A stretch of 64,000 nucleotides of DNA from Actinoplanes sp040639655 (GCF_040639655.1 NZ_JBFAAI010000004.1:1-64000); one strand, 5' to 3'; shown: positions 33,852-42,692, numbered from the stretch's first letter. Notes: generated by a model from the letters alone, not told the origin. Numbers and translations are program-made.

Positions 33852-34315
33852 CCATCCTGATCCGGGCGTTCCAGGACGCCGACGCCGAAGCGGTCGCCGG
33901 GCTCGTCGCGCTCTGCCTGCGTGCCGTCAACAGCCGGGACTACCCGCCGGAGATCATCGAGCGGATGTGTGCCCACTTCGTACCCGCACGATTTGTGGAA
34001 CTCGCCGCGCAGCGGCAGATTTTCGTTGCGGAACGTGACGATGCGGTGGCCGGCACGGTCTCCCGGGACGGCAACAAGGTGTTCACGATGTTCGTGCATC
34101 CGCGGCACCACGGCCACGGGATCGGGCGGCAGCTGATGCGGCACATCGAAGCGCTGGCCGCGGCCGACGGGTTCGACGACATGGAGACCGGTGCCAGCAT
34201 CACCGCGCACGACTTCTACCACCGGCTCGGCTACGTCGACGTGCGGACCAGCGAAACCGAGTTCGGAATCAACCACGTCCTTCGCCGGCCACTGGCTCCC
34301 GGCGTGACACCATGA
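33848..34315 (+). CDS. GNAT-family N-acetyltransferase
   Basis: 155 residues, GTG overlapping the previous stop. Acetyl-CoA-binding loop FTMFVHPRHHGHGIGRQLMR carries the R/QxxGxG/A motif (HGHGIG). The C-terminal segment AHDFYHRLGYVDVR is typical. Substrate unknown; co-translated with the VOC protein. Confidence 0.9.
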   Translation: MTILIRAFQDADAEAVAGLVALCLRAVNSRDYPPEIIERMCAHFVPARFVELAAQRQIFVAERDDAVAGTVSRDGNKVFTMFVHPRHHGHGIGRQLMRHIEALAAADGFDDMETGASITAHDFYHRLGYVDVRTSETEFGINHVLRRPLAPGVTP

Positions 34316-34343
34316 TCTCCTGTCGCCGAGGGCTGGAGGTCGT

Positions 34344-34982
34344 GTGCCGTATTCGCCTGATCTGACCGCGATGCTTACCCCGGGCGCGCGGTTCGAGTCC
34401 GACGGCATCGCGTACGCCATCGAGCGACTCCCGGTCGGGACTGTCACCGTCCCGACCGGCGAGATCACTGCCTGTGACCCGCTCACCTACTCCGACGGCG
34501 CCGAGCCGTTCACCGTGCCGATTGCGCCGGGTGCCTATCCACTCATCGCGTGGGTAGCCTTGATCAGTCAGGACGGCAGCGCGCCGCAACAGCGTACGGC
34601 CGCGTTGCAGTTGACCGTGAATGATCAGCCGGCGGTGCGCTGGGAGATGGCCCTCAACCCGGGCCAGGACATCAGCGTGCTGGACTCGGGAACCGGCTAC
34701 TACGGCTATCCGGTCGACGCCGGTGTCGGCACCATCGCCGACGTCGCGGCGGTCACCGCGGTCGCCGCCTGGGACTACGACGACATCGAGGACGCGTTCA
34801 TCCCGGCGCAGATCCCGCCCGGCCCGGCGCCGATCGAGGCGATCACCGACGACGTCACCGGCGCGAACGTGATCATCGTCAGCTCGGGGTGGGGCGACGG
34901 GGTGTACCCGACCTTCGTCGGCTACGCCGCCGACGGCACCATCTGCGGCTTCGTCACCGATTTCCTCGTCGTTCCGGACTGA
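34344..34982 (+). CDS. DUF4241-family protein
   Basis: 212 residues from GTG 34344 with GGAGG upstream. LPVGTVTVPTGEITACDPLT, VPIAPGAYPLIAWVALI, VDAGVGTIADVAAVTAVAAW and VIIVSSGWGDGVYPTFVGYA match the conserved core of DUF4241 proteins, some of which occur in bacterial immunity-protein contexts. No toxin gene is visible beside it, so the role is unknown. 28 bases after the GNAT gene. Confidence 0.85.
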   Translation: MPYSPDLTAMLTPGARFESDGIAYAIERLPVGTVTVPTGEITACDPLTYSDGAEPFTVPIAPGAYPLIAWVALISQDGSAPQQRTAALQLTVNDQPAVRWEMALNPGQDISVLDSGTGYYGYPVDAGVGTIADVAAVTAVAAWDYDDIEDAFIPAQIPPGPAPIEAITDDVTGANVIIVSSGWGDGVYPTFVGYAADGTICGFVTDFLVVPD

Positions 34983-35056
34983 TGCGGTACGCCGGATGCG
35001 CGCCGTTCCCGGACGGCCGCCGCCACGGCTCCGGCGGAAATGTCCGCGAGCGGTAC

Positions 35057-35216
35057 CTGCGCGGTGGTCATCCGGTGGCCACACTGAACGAGTTGTCGAT
35101 CACGTGAAGCCAGCTGCGCGGTGGCCACGCTGAACGGGGTGTCGATCACGTGACGCCAGCTGCGCGGTGGTCATGCGGTGGCTACCCCGAACGGGTTGTC
35201 GATCACGTAACGCCAG
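35057..35216. repeat. Three tandem copies of a gene 3' end (57, 46, 57 bp)
   Basis: Copies at 35057-35113, 35114-35159 and 35160-35216 share CTGCGCGGTGG at the start and GTCGATCACGT near the end. The third copy is the real 3' end of the SnoaL-like gene on the minus strand (ending VIDNPFGVATA); the first two are decayed duplicates that would read VIDNSFSVAT and VIDTPFSVAT. The middle copy lacks 11 bases. Confidence 0.8.
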
Positions 35217-35551
35217 CTGCCGTCGGCGCCGCGGCGGGCCACATCGGTCGCCGTGCCGTCGATGTGCACCGGTGCTCCGTCCGGGCCGGTGCCCTCGATC
35301 GTCCAGTCGACGATCAGCAGCGCGATGTCGCCGGCCGTGTAGACGTGCCTCGGCCGTACCGTGATCGGCAGGCCGAGGGCCAGGAACCGCTCGTTGGCCG
35401 CCGCCCGATCCGGGCCGGTCACCGGAGCGCCCGGTCGTGGCACCAGGATCGCGGCGTCCTCGTACATCCGTTCGACCGCGGCCGGATCGCCGCTGTTGAA
35501 CGCTTCGGCGAAGGCCGCCGGATGCGTGGCGACATCCGTGGGCCGGGACAT
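35171..35551 (-). CDS. SnoaL/YybH-like NTF2-fold protein
   Basis: 126 residues from ATG 35551 (MSRPTDVATHPAAFAEAFNS). Pattern FAEAFNSGDPAAVERMYEDA, AILVPRPGAPVTGPDRAAAN, IALLIVDWTIEGTGPDG and DGSWRYVIDNPFG fits the SgcJ/YybH branch of NTF2-fold proteins. No catalytic role can be assigned. It diverges from an HxlR regulator, and its 3' end is triplicated. Confidence 0.85.
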   Translation of the reverse strand: MSRPTDVATHPAAFAEAFNSGDPAAVERMYEDAAILVPRPGAPVTGPDRAAANERFLALGLPITVRPRHVYTAGDIALLIVDWTIEGTGPDGAPVHIDGTATDVARRGADGSWRYVIDNPFGVATA

Positions 35552-35608
35552 GATGGGTCGGTGAAGACCGGATCGCTCGTTCATACCGACAGCCAATCGG
35601 ACGCCGGC

Positions 35609-36028
35609 GTGGCTAACCAAACGGTGAGTACATCGCAGGTCAGTGAGCTACCAGCACCGGGCGGGTCGTGGGATGACGAGCTGGTGCCCGACGCCGCCGG
35701 TCGCACGGATCAGCCGGAACCGGACTGCCCGGTGGAGGTGGCGCTGGCGGCGATCAGCGGACGGTGGACCACGCTCGTGCTGCGCGAACTGATGGGTGGC
35801 CCGCTGTCGTTCAGCGCTCTCGGGGCCGCGCTGCCGCAGCTCAGCGACAAGGTCCTCGATGAGCGGCTGCGCCGGCTGCGCGGGCAGGGACTGGTCGAGC
35901 GGCGGGTCACCACGGGCTTTCCCAGCCGGGTCGTCCATGCGCTGACCCCTGCGGGGATACGGCTACGGCCGCTGCTCATCGAGCTGTACCGGACCGGGCA
36001 GCGACTACAGGCCGGGCGTGCCGGCTGA
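35609..36028 (+). CDS. HxlR-family winged-helix regulator
   Basis: About 139 residues from GTG 35609; GTG 35561 and GTG 35624 are possible, but 35561 would leave only nine bases to the divergent gene. Family features: CPVEVALAAISGRWTTLVLR, ELMGGPLSFSALGAALPQLS, DKVLDERLRRLRGQGLVERR and SRVVHALTPAGIRLRPLL. HxlR proteins sense oxidants, aldehydes or ligands and usually control a divergent neighbour, here the SnoaL-like gene. Its last codons lie in copy 1 of a three-copy repeat. Confidence 0.9.
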   Translation: MANQTVSTSQVSELPAPGGSWDDELVPDAAGRTDQPEPDCPVEVALAAISGRWTTLVLRELMGGPLSFSALGAALPQLSDKVLDERLRRLRGQGLVERRVTTGFPSRVVHALTPAGIRLRPLLIELYRTGQRLQAGRAG

Positions 36029-36092
36029 CTGGCGGCTTCAGGGTTCCGTGCCGGCCGACCGGCGGCTACCGGCCGGGCGTGCCGGCTGACCG
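36001..36092. repeat. Three 30-31-bp copies spanning two convergent gene ends
   Basis: Copies at 36001-36031, 36032-36061 and 36062-36092 have the form GCGGCTACCGGCCGGGCGTG then CCGGCTGACCG. Copy 1 supplies the C terminus of the HxlR gene and copy 3 that of the HIT gene on the other strand. Confidence 0.8.
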
Positions 36093-36551
36093 GAAGTGGT
36101 CGCGCAGGCGGTCGGCATGGAAGCGCCGCTCCTCGGCGGGCGCGAGATCCTCCTGCGGTCTCGTCAGGTAGAGGTCGTCGCCGGCGTACCGGGGGAAGAC
36201 GTGCACGTGATAGTGCCAGACGTCCTGGTTACCGGCGGGCTCGTTGTGCTGGCGGACCGAGGTGCCGTCACAGCCGTACGTCTGCCGGATCGCGACCGCC
36301 AACTGCTGGACCAGATCGTGGACCGCGTGGCCGTACCGTGCCGGAAGCTCGTAGATGTTCTCGTGATGAGCGTTCGGAATCACGAGCACGTGCCCGTGGT
36401 TGCGTGGCCACCAGCGGGGTGAGACGAATGCGGTCGCGAGCTCGTCTCGGCGTACGACATCGTGCGCTCTGTTGATGCCCCGCGGATCGGGGTGGCCCGC
36501 GGCCAGGGCGCAGAACGGGCATAGGTAATCGTCAGGTTTGTGACTGTACAC
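36066..36551 (-). CDS. HIT-family protein (histidine triad nucleotide-binding)
   Basis: 161 residues from GTG 36551. The zinc-type Cys pair CPFC is near the N terminus, and VSPRWWPRNHGHVLVIPNAH plus the active-site triad HYHVHVFPR are diagnostic. HIT proteins hydrolyse or transfer nucleotides (AMP-lysine hydrolases, Ap4A hydrolases, GalT relatives); the substrate is not determined. Diverges from the Hsp70-like gene. A much longer open frame on this strand is an antisense shadow. Confidence 0.9.
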   Translation of the reverse strand: MYSHKPDDYLCPFCALAAGHPDPRGINRAHDVVRRDELATAFVSPRWWPRNHGHVLVIPNAHHENIYELPARYGHAVHDLVQQLAVAIRQTYGCDGTSVRQHNEPAGNQDVWHYHVHVFPRYAGDDLYLTRPQEDLAPAEERRFHADRLRDHFRSAGTPGR

Positions 36552-36662
36552 AGCGCCCGACCGTAGCCGAATAGTGCATTTCCGCCACCGGGGAATGGCG
36601 GGGGCAGCTCTTACCGACCCGGAGGATTCGTCAGCGTGCGATGAACCCCTAAGGTCATTGGC

Positions 36663-39323
36663 GTGACAGCACAGTACGGCCTGGGCATCGATCTCGGGAC
36701 CACGCACACGGCAGCGGCCGTGCTGACCGGTGGGCGGGTCGAATCGGTACGCCTCGGCACGCGGCGCATGGAGATCCCGTCGACGGTGTTCGCAGCCGAC
36801 GACGGTGTGATCCTGGTGGGCGAGGCCGCCGAGCGGCGCGGCCAGGACGAGCCGGGCCGGCTGGCCCGGGAGTTCAAGCGGCGCATGGGTGACCCGGTGC
36901 CGATCATCGCCGGTGGGGTGCCGTTCTCGGCGCAGGCGCTCACCGCCAAGCTGCTGCGGCACGTGCTCGACACGGTCACCCGGCAGCAGGGCGCGCCGCC
37001 GGCCGATGTGGCGCTGACCTATCCGGCGCACTGGGGCCAGTTCAAACGCGAACGGCTCGACGAGGCGATCCGGCTGGCGGACATCGGGCCGGTCCGCCTG
37101 CTCACCGAGCCCGAGGCGGTGGCCCGCCGGCACGCCCGCGCGCGGCGCATCGAGCCCGGGCAGACCGTCGTCGTCTACGACCTGGGCGGCGGGACCTTCG
37201 ACGTGGCGGTGCTGCGCCGTGAGGGTGACGGGTTCGAACTGCTCGGCATTCCGGAAGGCGTCGACCAGCTCGGTGGCGCCGACTTCGACGCGGCCGTCTT
37301 CGCGCACATGCTCGCGGCCATCGACGGCGGCGTGGACCAGAGCGACCCGGAGACGGTGCCGGCGCTGGCCCGGCTGCGCCGCGACTGTGTGGAGGCCAAG
37401 GAGTCGCTGTCGTTCGACACCGAGGTGACCGTGCCGGTCGCGGTGCCGGGACGGTATGCGCGGGTGAAGCTGAGCCGCGCCGAGTTCGAGGCGATGATCG
37501 CGCCGTCGGTGCAGGACACCGTGGAGGCCACCCGGCGTGCGCTGCGATCGGCGGGCGTGTCGGCGGGGGAGCTGACCGCAGTGCTCATGGCGGGCGGGTC
37601 GTCGCGTATCCCGATGATCGCCCGGGTGCTGGGGGAACAGTTCGGTGGCCGGGTCGGCGCCGACTCGCATCCGGAACACAGCGTGGCCATCGGTGCCGCG
37701 TGGAGCACCGGGCTGTCGGTCGCGCCGGTGACCACCGCGGCGCGGGCCAAGGTGGTGGCGGGTGGTGCCGGTGGGGTCAAGGCCGCCGATGACGTACGGA
37801 CCGTCAAAGCGGCGGCGGGTGCCGCGCCGGTCTCGCCGGCCCCGGCCGCGGGAAACGGCAGACCGCGCGAAGAGGCCGGTAGCGACTCGACGGCGGCCGC
37901 GGCACCCGACTTCACCGCGACAGCCGCGGCGGCTCCGGAGTTCACCGCGACGGGAGCAGCCACGGGAGCCGCTGCTGGTGGACCAGGTGCGGAAGCGGCC
38001 CCGGGCGGAGCGGCCTCGACCGTTCCGCACGGTGGTGGCACTCCGGCGGGTATCGCTCCGGCCGCGGCGGGCTGGGGTCTGCAGCCGGTGGTCCGGCACG
38101 ACGAGTTCACCGATCTGAAGACGCCGGCCGACCCGTGGGCCATGGCGGAGGCAGCCGAGGCCGCCGCAGCGGACGCCGAGGCGGCCGCCGCGACGACGAC
38201 GCACATCCCCACACCACGTGTACCCGAGGAGGCCGCGCCCGACGCGAGCACTCACTTCCTTCCCGGCGCGTCGTACCCGTCGGTGCCGCCCCTGCCCGCC
38301 CCGGCCGCGCGGCGCCGCCGGGGAATCATCGTGGCCGCCGGTACCGCCGTTTTCGTGCTCGCCGCCGCGAGTGGGGTGGCGTTGTCCCACCTGTTCGACC
38401 CGGAGGACAAGAAGGACGTGGTCGCCGCCCCGAGCACGGGTCCGAGCGCCTCCGCGCCGGCCGGTCCGTCGGCCACACCGCCTACCGAGACCATGCTGAT
38501 CCGGGTGGACACCGGCGAGTTCCAGCAGGAGGACTGGGCACCGAAGATCCAGCAGTTCAACCCCAACGTCAAAGGCCCGAGCGACCTGCCCGGCACCGAG
38601 CCGGGAGACACCCTTCCCCGCTGGTCGAAGGACCGGACACAGATCGCGGTGACGAAGCGGAACAACAAGGACGACTACGCCATCTATGTGATGAAGGCGG
38701 ACGGCACCGAGCGCCGTGAGGTGGTCGGCGGCGTGACGCCCGGGCGGGCCGCCTGGAACACCGACGGCACCAAACTCGCCTTCGTGAAGAAGGACGACGA
38801 CGGGGTCAACCAGATCTTCATCGCCACGATCGACAGCGACGAGGCACCCGAACAGCTCACCAAGTCGAAGAATGGCAAGGACGATCCGGTCTGGTCCACC
38901 GACGGCTCTGCGATCATCTACTTCGCCGTGGTCAACGGTGTCAGCTCCATCTACCGGCTGGACATCGCGAGTCGCGTCGAGCCCGGCCGCGCGATCACAA
39001 AGCCCAGCGACGGCAACGCCGTCGATCCGGCGATCTCGCCGGACGGCACGCACGTGCTGTACGTCCGGAAACCCTACGACCACGACGATCCCAACTCCGA
39101 CATCTGGATTATTCCCGCGGCGGGTGGCGAAGCCGTGCAGCTCACTGAGGATCCGGCTCGCGAGGTCGACCCCAGCTGGGCGCCGGACAGCCATTGGTTC
39201 GCGTTCGCCCGGGGCACCTGGGATCTTCCGAAGATCGTGGTCATGCGCAAGGACCTCGGCGTGGAGTCCGAACAGGTGCTGACCACCGGGGACGCCCGCG
39301 AGGGGCATCCCTGCTGGACCTGA
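36663..39323 (+). CDS. Membrane-spanning Hsp70 protein with extracellular TolB-like beta-propeller
   Basis: 886 residues from GTG 36663. Residues 1-370 are an Hsp70 nucleotide-binding domain: GIDLGTTHTAAAV, VVYDLGGGTFDVAVLRREG, AVLMAGGSSRIPMIARVLG. No substrate-binding domain follows; instead there is an Ala/Pro-rich linker of about 170 residues, one membrane helix (RRGIIVAAGTAVFVLAAASG, near 555-575) and an outside domain with PD40/TolB-type units (LPRWSKDRTQIAVTK, AAWNTDGTKLAFVKK, PVWSTDGSAIIYFA, AISPDGTHVLYVRK, PSWAPDSHWFAFARG). It looks like a sensor coupling the outside propeller to an internal ATPase. Confidence 0.9.
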   Translation: MTAQYGLGIDLGTTHTAAAVLTGGRVESVRLGTRRMEIPSTVFAADDGVILVGEAAERRGQDEPGRLAREFKRRMGDPVPIIAGGVPFSAQALTAKLLRHVLDTVTRQQGAPPADVALTYPAHWGQFKRERLDEAIRLADIGPVRLLTEPEAVARRHARARRIEPGQTVVVYDLGGGTFDVAVLRREGDGFELLGIPEGVDQLGGADFDAAVFAHMLAAIDGGVDQSDPETVPALARLRRDCVEAKESLSFDTEVTVPVAVPGRYARVKLSRAEFEAMIAPSVQDTVEATRRALRSAGVSAGELTAVLMAGGSSRIPMIARVLGEQFGGRVGADSHPEHSVAIGAAWSTGLSVAPVTTAARAKVVAGGAGGVKAADDVRTVKAAAGAAPVSPAPAAGNGRPREEAGSDSTAAAAPDFTATAAAAPEFTATGAATGAAAGGPGAEAAPGGAASTVPHGGGTPAGIAPAAAGWGLQPVVRHDEFTDLKTPADPWAMAEAAEAAAADAEAAAATTTHIPTPRVPEEAAPDASTHFLPGASYPSVPPLPAPAARRRRGIIVAAGTAVFVLAAASGVALSHLFDPEDKKDVVAAPSTGPSASAPAGPSATPPTETMLIRVDTGEFQQEDWAPKIQQFNPNVKGPSDLPGTEPGDTLPRWSKDRTQIAVTKRNNKDDYAIYVMKADGTERREVVGGVTPGRAAWNTDGTKLAFVKKDDDGVNQIFIATIDSDEAPEQLTKSKNGKDDPVWSTDGSAIIYFAVVNGVSSIYRLDIASRVEPGRAITKPSDGNAVDPAISPDGTHVLYVRKPYDHDDPNSDIWIIPAAGGEAVQLTEDPAREVDPSWAPDSHWFAFARGTWDLPKIVVMRKDLGVESEQVLTTGDAREGHPCWT

Positions 39324-39329
39324 GAACAA

Positions 39330-39361
39330 CCGGCCGGCAGGCCCCGCACCCTGCCGGCCGG
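39330..39361. terminator. Bidirectional hairpin terminator
   Basis: Perfect 12-bp stem, CCGGCCGGCAGG (39330-39341) with CCTGCCGGCCGG (39350-39361) and an 8-base loop, between the convergent ends of the Hsp70-like gene and the membrane-protein gene. Confidence 0.8.
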
Positions 39362-39368
39362 ATGCGTC

Positions 39369-40397
39369 TCAGGAACTCGCGGGAATCGGCTCCGGGCCAC
39401 TCCGGCGAGCGGCCAGGAGCATCGTCGCGGCCAGGGCGAGCACGGCGACCGGCACGCTGATCATCACCAGGTACGCCGGGATCGGCTCGGCCAGGCTGTA
39501 GGTGATGTACTGGTTCGGATTGTCCGTGTCGTACACCAGGATTTCGTAGATCTCGCAGTAGGCGACGAACGCCGGGACCGCCGCGGCCGTGATCGCGACG
39601 ACGGCGGCCACCGTTGCCCACAATCGTCGACCGCCGGTACGCATCCGATAGGCGACGGCGGCCGACAGCATCCACCCGCCCAGTGCACCGAGCACCAGGC
39701 CGGCGATCGTCATCGGCACGATCGCGCCCGTCACGTCCGTGGTCATGTTCAGCGCCAGCAGCGTCGTGACGTCTTCGAAGAACACGGTGTCGCTGCCACC
39801 GGTCATGCTCACGCCCTCCCTGGTCGCCCTGAACTCCAGGCCGAGACCCGGAACGACGGACTCCTCGGGAGTGCCGAAGTTGACGACGATCTGCCGGGTC
39901 ACCTCGGTGAACGTGTCGATCTGCCATCCGTCCGCGGTGAGGGCGTCGCGAACCCGTTCAGCGTCGTAGGTGCCTGCACCCTCGACCCTCGTGTTGATGC
40001 CCGGACCGTTCATGGCGGTCTGCCAGGACTCCGTCTGCGGCCCGGACAGGTCCGTCATCGCGGAGGTGAGCGCCTTCGCCTCGGCGACGGACGGCACCGC
40101 CGGGGCGGTTCGCCAGGCCAGCCAGTTGCCGGCCACCCCACCGAACCCGCCGATCAGCACGGCGGCCAGCAACGCGGCAACCACGGGCAGGATCCGGAGG
40201 GGCAGCCGGAAACGCTGCCGGATGCCGCAGGCGACCAGGTGTACGGTCTGCCCGGCGGTCAACCGGCCGTCGCCGGCCTCGGCCATGTCGAGGAGCGTCG
40301 CCAGGATCTCGGCGCCATGCCGGCGACGATAACCACGGGGGTACGCCAGGAGCAGCCGGCGGTAGTGCCGCTCCGGCCCGGCGGCGGCCGCGGTCAC
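39369..40397 (-). CDS. Multi-pass membrane protein paired with a PadR regulator
   Basis: 342 residues from GTG 40397, overlapping the PadR stop by four bases. A cytoplasmic N-terminal segment (HYRRLLLAYPRGYRRRHGAE, ILATLLDMAEAG) is typical of actinobacterial PadR-linked membrane proteins. One helix follows (ILPVVAALLAAVLIGGFGGV), an outside domain of about 130 residues, then three C-terminal helices (IVPMTIAGLVLGALGGWML, ATVAAVVAITAAAVPAFVAY, LVMISVPVAVLALAATMLLA). Function unknown; the PadR pairing suggests envelope-stress or efflux-related control. Confidence 0.8.
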   Translation of the reverse strand: MTAAAAGPERHYRRLLLAYPRGYRRRHGAEILATLLDMAEAGDGRLTAGQTVHLVACGIRQRFRLPLRILPVVAALLAAVLIGGFGGVAGNWLAWRTAPAVPSVAEAKALTSAMTDLSGPQTESWQTAMNGPGINTRVEGAGTYDAERVRDALTADGWQIDTFTEVTRQIVVNFGTPEESVVPGLGLEFRATREGVSMTGGSDTVFFEDVTTLLALNMTTDVTGAIVPMTIAGLVLGALGGWMLSAAVAYRMRTGGRRLWATVAAVVAITAAAVPAFVAYCEIYEILVYDTDNPNQYITYSLAEPIPAYLVMISVPVAVLALAATMLLAARRSGPEPIPASS

Positions 40398-40735
40398 TGA
40401 GCGGTCCCGAGACGGGGGAAACCCGGGACGATACGTCCGCGCAGTCGGGCCTCGGCCGAGTCGGCGTGCCGGCGCAGGCGCTCGACCTGGGTGGCCAGTG
40501 CGGTGGCGCCGCTGTCGGTGAGCCGGTAGTAGCGGCGGAGCCGCCCGTCGACAGCCTCCTCCCGGTCGGCCTCGATCAGGCCCTGCTCGGTCAGCCGGTC
40601 GAAGGCGCCGTACAGGGTCCCGGGCCGGAGCACGACGTCGCCCTGTGACAGCTCCTGGACGGCGCGGATCACCCCGTAGCCATGCAGTGGTTCCTCCGCC
40701 AGTGCGGTGAGGATCAAGAAGGTCGGTTCCTGCAT
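40394..40735 (-). CDS. PadR-family transcriptional regulator
   Basis: 113 residues from ATG 40735 (MQEPTFLILTALAEEPLHGY); the frame extends to GTG 40756. The winged helix reads HGYGVIRAVQELSQGDVVLR, PGTLYGAFDRLTEQGLIEAD and GRLRRYYRLTDSGATALATQ. A promoter whose -10 box ends 8 bases before ATG 40735 suggests a leaderless transcript and supports this start. Co-translated with the downstream membrane protein, a common actinobacterial arrangement in which PadR represses its own operon. Confidence 0.92.
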   Translation of the reverse strand: MQEPTFLILTALAEEPLHGYGVIRAVQELSQGDVVLRPGTLYGAFDRLTEQGLIEADREEAVDGRLRRYYRLTDSGATALATQVERLRRHADSAEARLRGRIVPGFPRLGTAQ

Positions 40736-40743
40736 GCCCGCAG

Positions 40744-40778
40744 ACACTACGTTCACCGAGATATAACGTCAACCGATA
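40744..40778 (-). promoter_or_regulatory. PadR promoter with possible operator
   Basis: On the minus strand a -35 box TTGACG (40767-40772) and a -10 box TAGTGT (40744-40749) are 17 bases apart. The direct repeats ATATCGG and ATATCTCGG overlap or flank the -35 box in this AT-rich spot and may be the PadR binding site. Confidence 0.65.
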
Positions 40779-40902
40779 TATGTCCTCGTGGTTGATGCCA
40801 ACTACGGCTGCCCGAAGGCCGCCGGCATGAAGAAGGCCGCACCTGTGCGGAGCGCGGTGTAAAAGGACAGAGAAGGAGCGGTTCGTCTGCAACGGAAACT
40901 CC

Positions 40903-40920
40903 CGCGGTGGTCACACCGCG
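40903..40920 (-). terminator. Short hairpin downstream of the PLP-enzyme gene
   Basis: CGCGGTG (40903-40909), loop GTCA, CACCGCG (40914-40920), 65 bases past the stop of the minus-strand PLP gene. No T-run. The rest of 40757-40984 shows no gene. Confidence 0.5.
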
Positions 40921-40984
40921 AGCTGCCGGACAGGTCGGACCGGGACCTCGACCCGCCACAAAGAAGCGGTACTCGCCGACCGGC

Positions 40985-41977
40985 TCACCCGGCCGGATTC
41001 GCGGCGGTGCCCTCGGTGACGAGCAGCACCACGGTCGCTCCGGCGGGTGCGAGCAGATTCAGGGCCGCCAGCGGAGCCGCGCCACAGGGCCCGGCGTCCA
41101 CACCGTGCGCGGCCAGAGCGCGGGCAGCCCCGGAGACCTCCGCGTCGGTCACCGTCAGACAAAGATCCAAACCACGATGGATGTACGGCCACGCCAGCGA
41201 CGACACAGTGCCGCAGTTCAGCCCGGCCATGCGGGTGGGCCCGGTCGCGACCGTGACCGGCCGGCCGGCGGCGACACTTGCCGACACACACGCCGCCACG
41301 GACGGTTCGACACTGACGACCCGGGTCGCCGCCGGATCGGGGCGGCTGCGGTAGTGGGCGAGCGCGGCCTGCAGCAGCGAGCCCACGCCGGCCGGGACGA
41401 GCACCATGTCGGCCGGGACCGGTAACTGCTCGTCGATCTCGGCGAACAGGGTGGAGTAGCCGTCGACGATACGGGCGGGCGTCTCCTCGTACCCATCCCA
41501 GGCGGTGTCCTGAATCAGCAGCCCACGCCGCGCCCCGGCCGCCGCCTCGACCGCCGCGTCGTAGGGCCCCGGGACATGGATGACCGCCGCGCCCTCGTCG
41601 CGGATCGCCTGGATCGCGGCCGGATGCACCCCGTCCGGCACGTAGATCTCGGCCCGCTGCCCGAACCGCCGCGCGAAGTGCGCCACCGCCCGCCCGTGAT
41701 TGCCGTCGGTCGCCGTGACGATGGTGACCGGCCCGCCGGTGACGTCGCGCAGCGCCCGATGGATGGCCCAGGACGCGCCGAGCGCCTTGAACGCGGGCAG
41801 CCCGAGCCGTGACGACTCGTCCTTGGCGAACAGCCTTCCGACGCCGGTACGGGCGGCGAGTTCCGGCAGTTCGACCAGCCGGGTGGGGGAGTAGCCGGGC
41901 AGCGACCGGTGGAAGTCGCGGATCTCGGCCGGTGCCGGCGGGCAGGTCCAGGACGGGTCGCGGTGCGGATTGATCAT
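40985..41977 (-). CDS. PLP-dependent fold-type II lyase, diaminopropionate ammonia-lyase-like
   Basis: 330 residues from ATG 41977, overlapping the upstream hydrolase stop (ATGA). The PLP lysine lies in LPAFKALGASWA (K64), close to the FKxLGASYA of diaminopropionate ammonia-lyase. Other signs: VTATDGNHGRAVAHFARRFG, AEIYVPDGVHPAAIQAIRDE, QDTAWDGYEETPARIVDGY and the phosphate loop VPAGVGSLLQAALAHYRS. The C-terminal AGLNCGTVSSLAWPYI is also DpaL-like. It is shorter than DpaL (about 400), so threonine-dehydratase-type or related substrates remain possible. Confidence 0.88.
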   Translation of the reverse strand: MINPHRDPSWTCPPAPAEIRDFHRSLPGYSPTRLVELPELAARTGVGRLFAKDESSRLGLPAFKALGASWAIHRALRDVTGGPVTIVTATDGNHGRAVAHFARRFGQRAEIYVPDGVHPAAIQAIRDEGAAVIHVPGPYDAAVEAAAGARRGLLIQDTAWDGYEETPARIVDGYSTLFAEIDEQLPVPADMVLVPAGVGSLLQAALAHYRSRPDPAATRVVSVEPSVAACVSASVAAGRPVTVATGPTRMAGLNCGTVSSLAWPYIHRGLDLCLTVTDAEVSGAARALAAHGVDAGPCGAAPLAALNLLAPAGATVVLLVTEGTAANPAG

Positions 41978-42692
41978 CGGGGACCTGCCCCGGGAAGCTC
42001 GGCGTTCATGATGATCTCCGCTACGGCTTCCGGCCGCGACAGGAACGGGTGGTGGCCCGCCTCGATCTCGATGACTCTGCCGGCCCGGCGGGCGAACTCG
42101 CGCTGTGCCGCGGCCGGGGTGCCGAGGTCCTCGGTGCACACCAGGTAGGTCGTCGGCACGTCGTGCCAGGCGGCCGCGCGCACCGGCTGCTGCGTCACGG
42201 CCAGCGTCTGCCTGATCAGCCGGGCTGCACCGTCGCGGACGATGTCCGGCGGGCAGTCCTGGACGAACGTCCCGGCGAACGACTCGGGGCGGGCACCGAA
42301 CGTGCCGCCCTCAGGGTCGAAGTCGAGGAACGGTGGCGGTGTGCCGGCGCCGAACGTCGACAGCGACTCGCCGGGTTCGGCCAAGTAGCTCGACACGAAC
42401 ACCAGGTGCCGCACCGCCGGGACACCGGCGGCCGCCTCGGCCGCGACGATGCCCCCGTAGCTGTGCGCCACCACCACGGCCGGTTCGTCGGTGGCGGTCA
42501 GCACGGCACGGACGGCGGCACGTCCTCGTACAGCCCGGGGCCGTCCGGACCGGGTGTCGCGCCGGTCTCGCCGCAGCTCGGCAGCGCCGGGGCGACGCTG
42601 TCGACGCCCCGATCCCGCAGAGCGGCGGCGGTGGGATGCCACCACCAGTCGCCGTCACGAACGCAGGCTCCGTGCACGAAGACGACACGCAT
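41974..42692 (-). pseudogene. Alpha/beta hydrolase, one-base frameshift
   Basis: From ATG 42692 the first frame reads MRVVFVHGACVRDGDWWWHP, TAAALRDRGVDSVAPALPSC, ending at a stop near 42498. The continuation, in the next frame, is AAVRAVLTATDEPAVVVAHS followed by YGGIVAAEAAAGV (Ser nucleophile in AHSYGG) and ends with the His segment IEIEAGHHPFLSRPEAV. Restoring one missing base near 42520 gives about 239 residues, normal for this salicylate-esterase/hydroxynitrile-lyase-like family. It overlaps the PLP-enzyme gene by four bases, so the pair was an operon. Confidence 0.8.

Noticed and set aside
36066..39329. 1087-codon open frame on the minus strand opposite the Hsp70-like gene
   Set aside because: It is a low-complexity antisense shadow of a clear Hsp70 protein; only its last about 160 codons are real, as the HIT-family gene.
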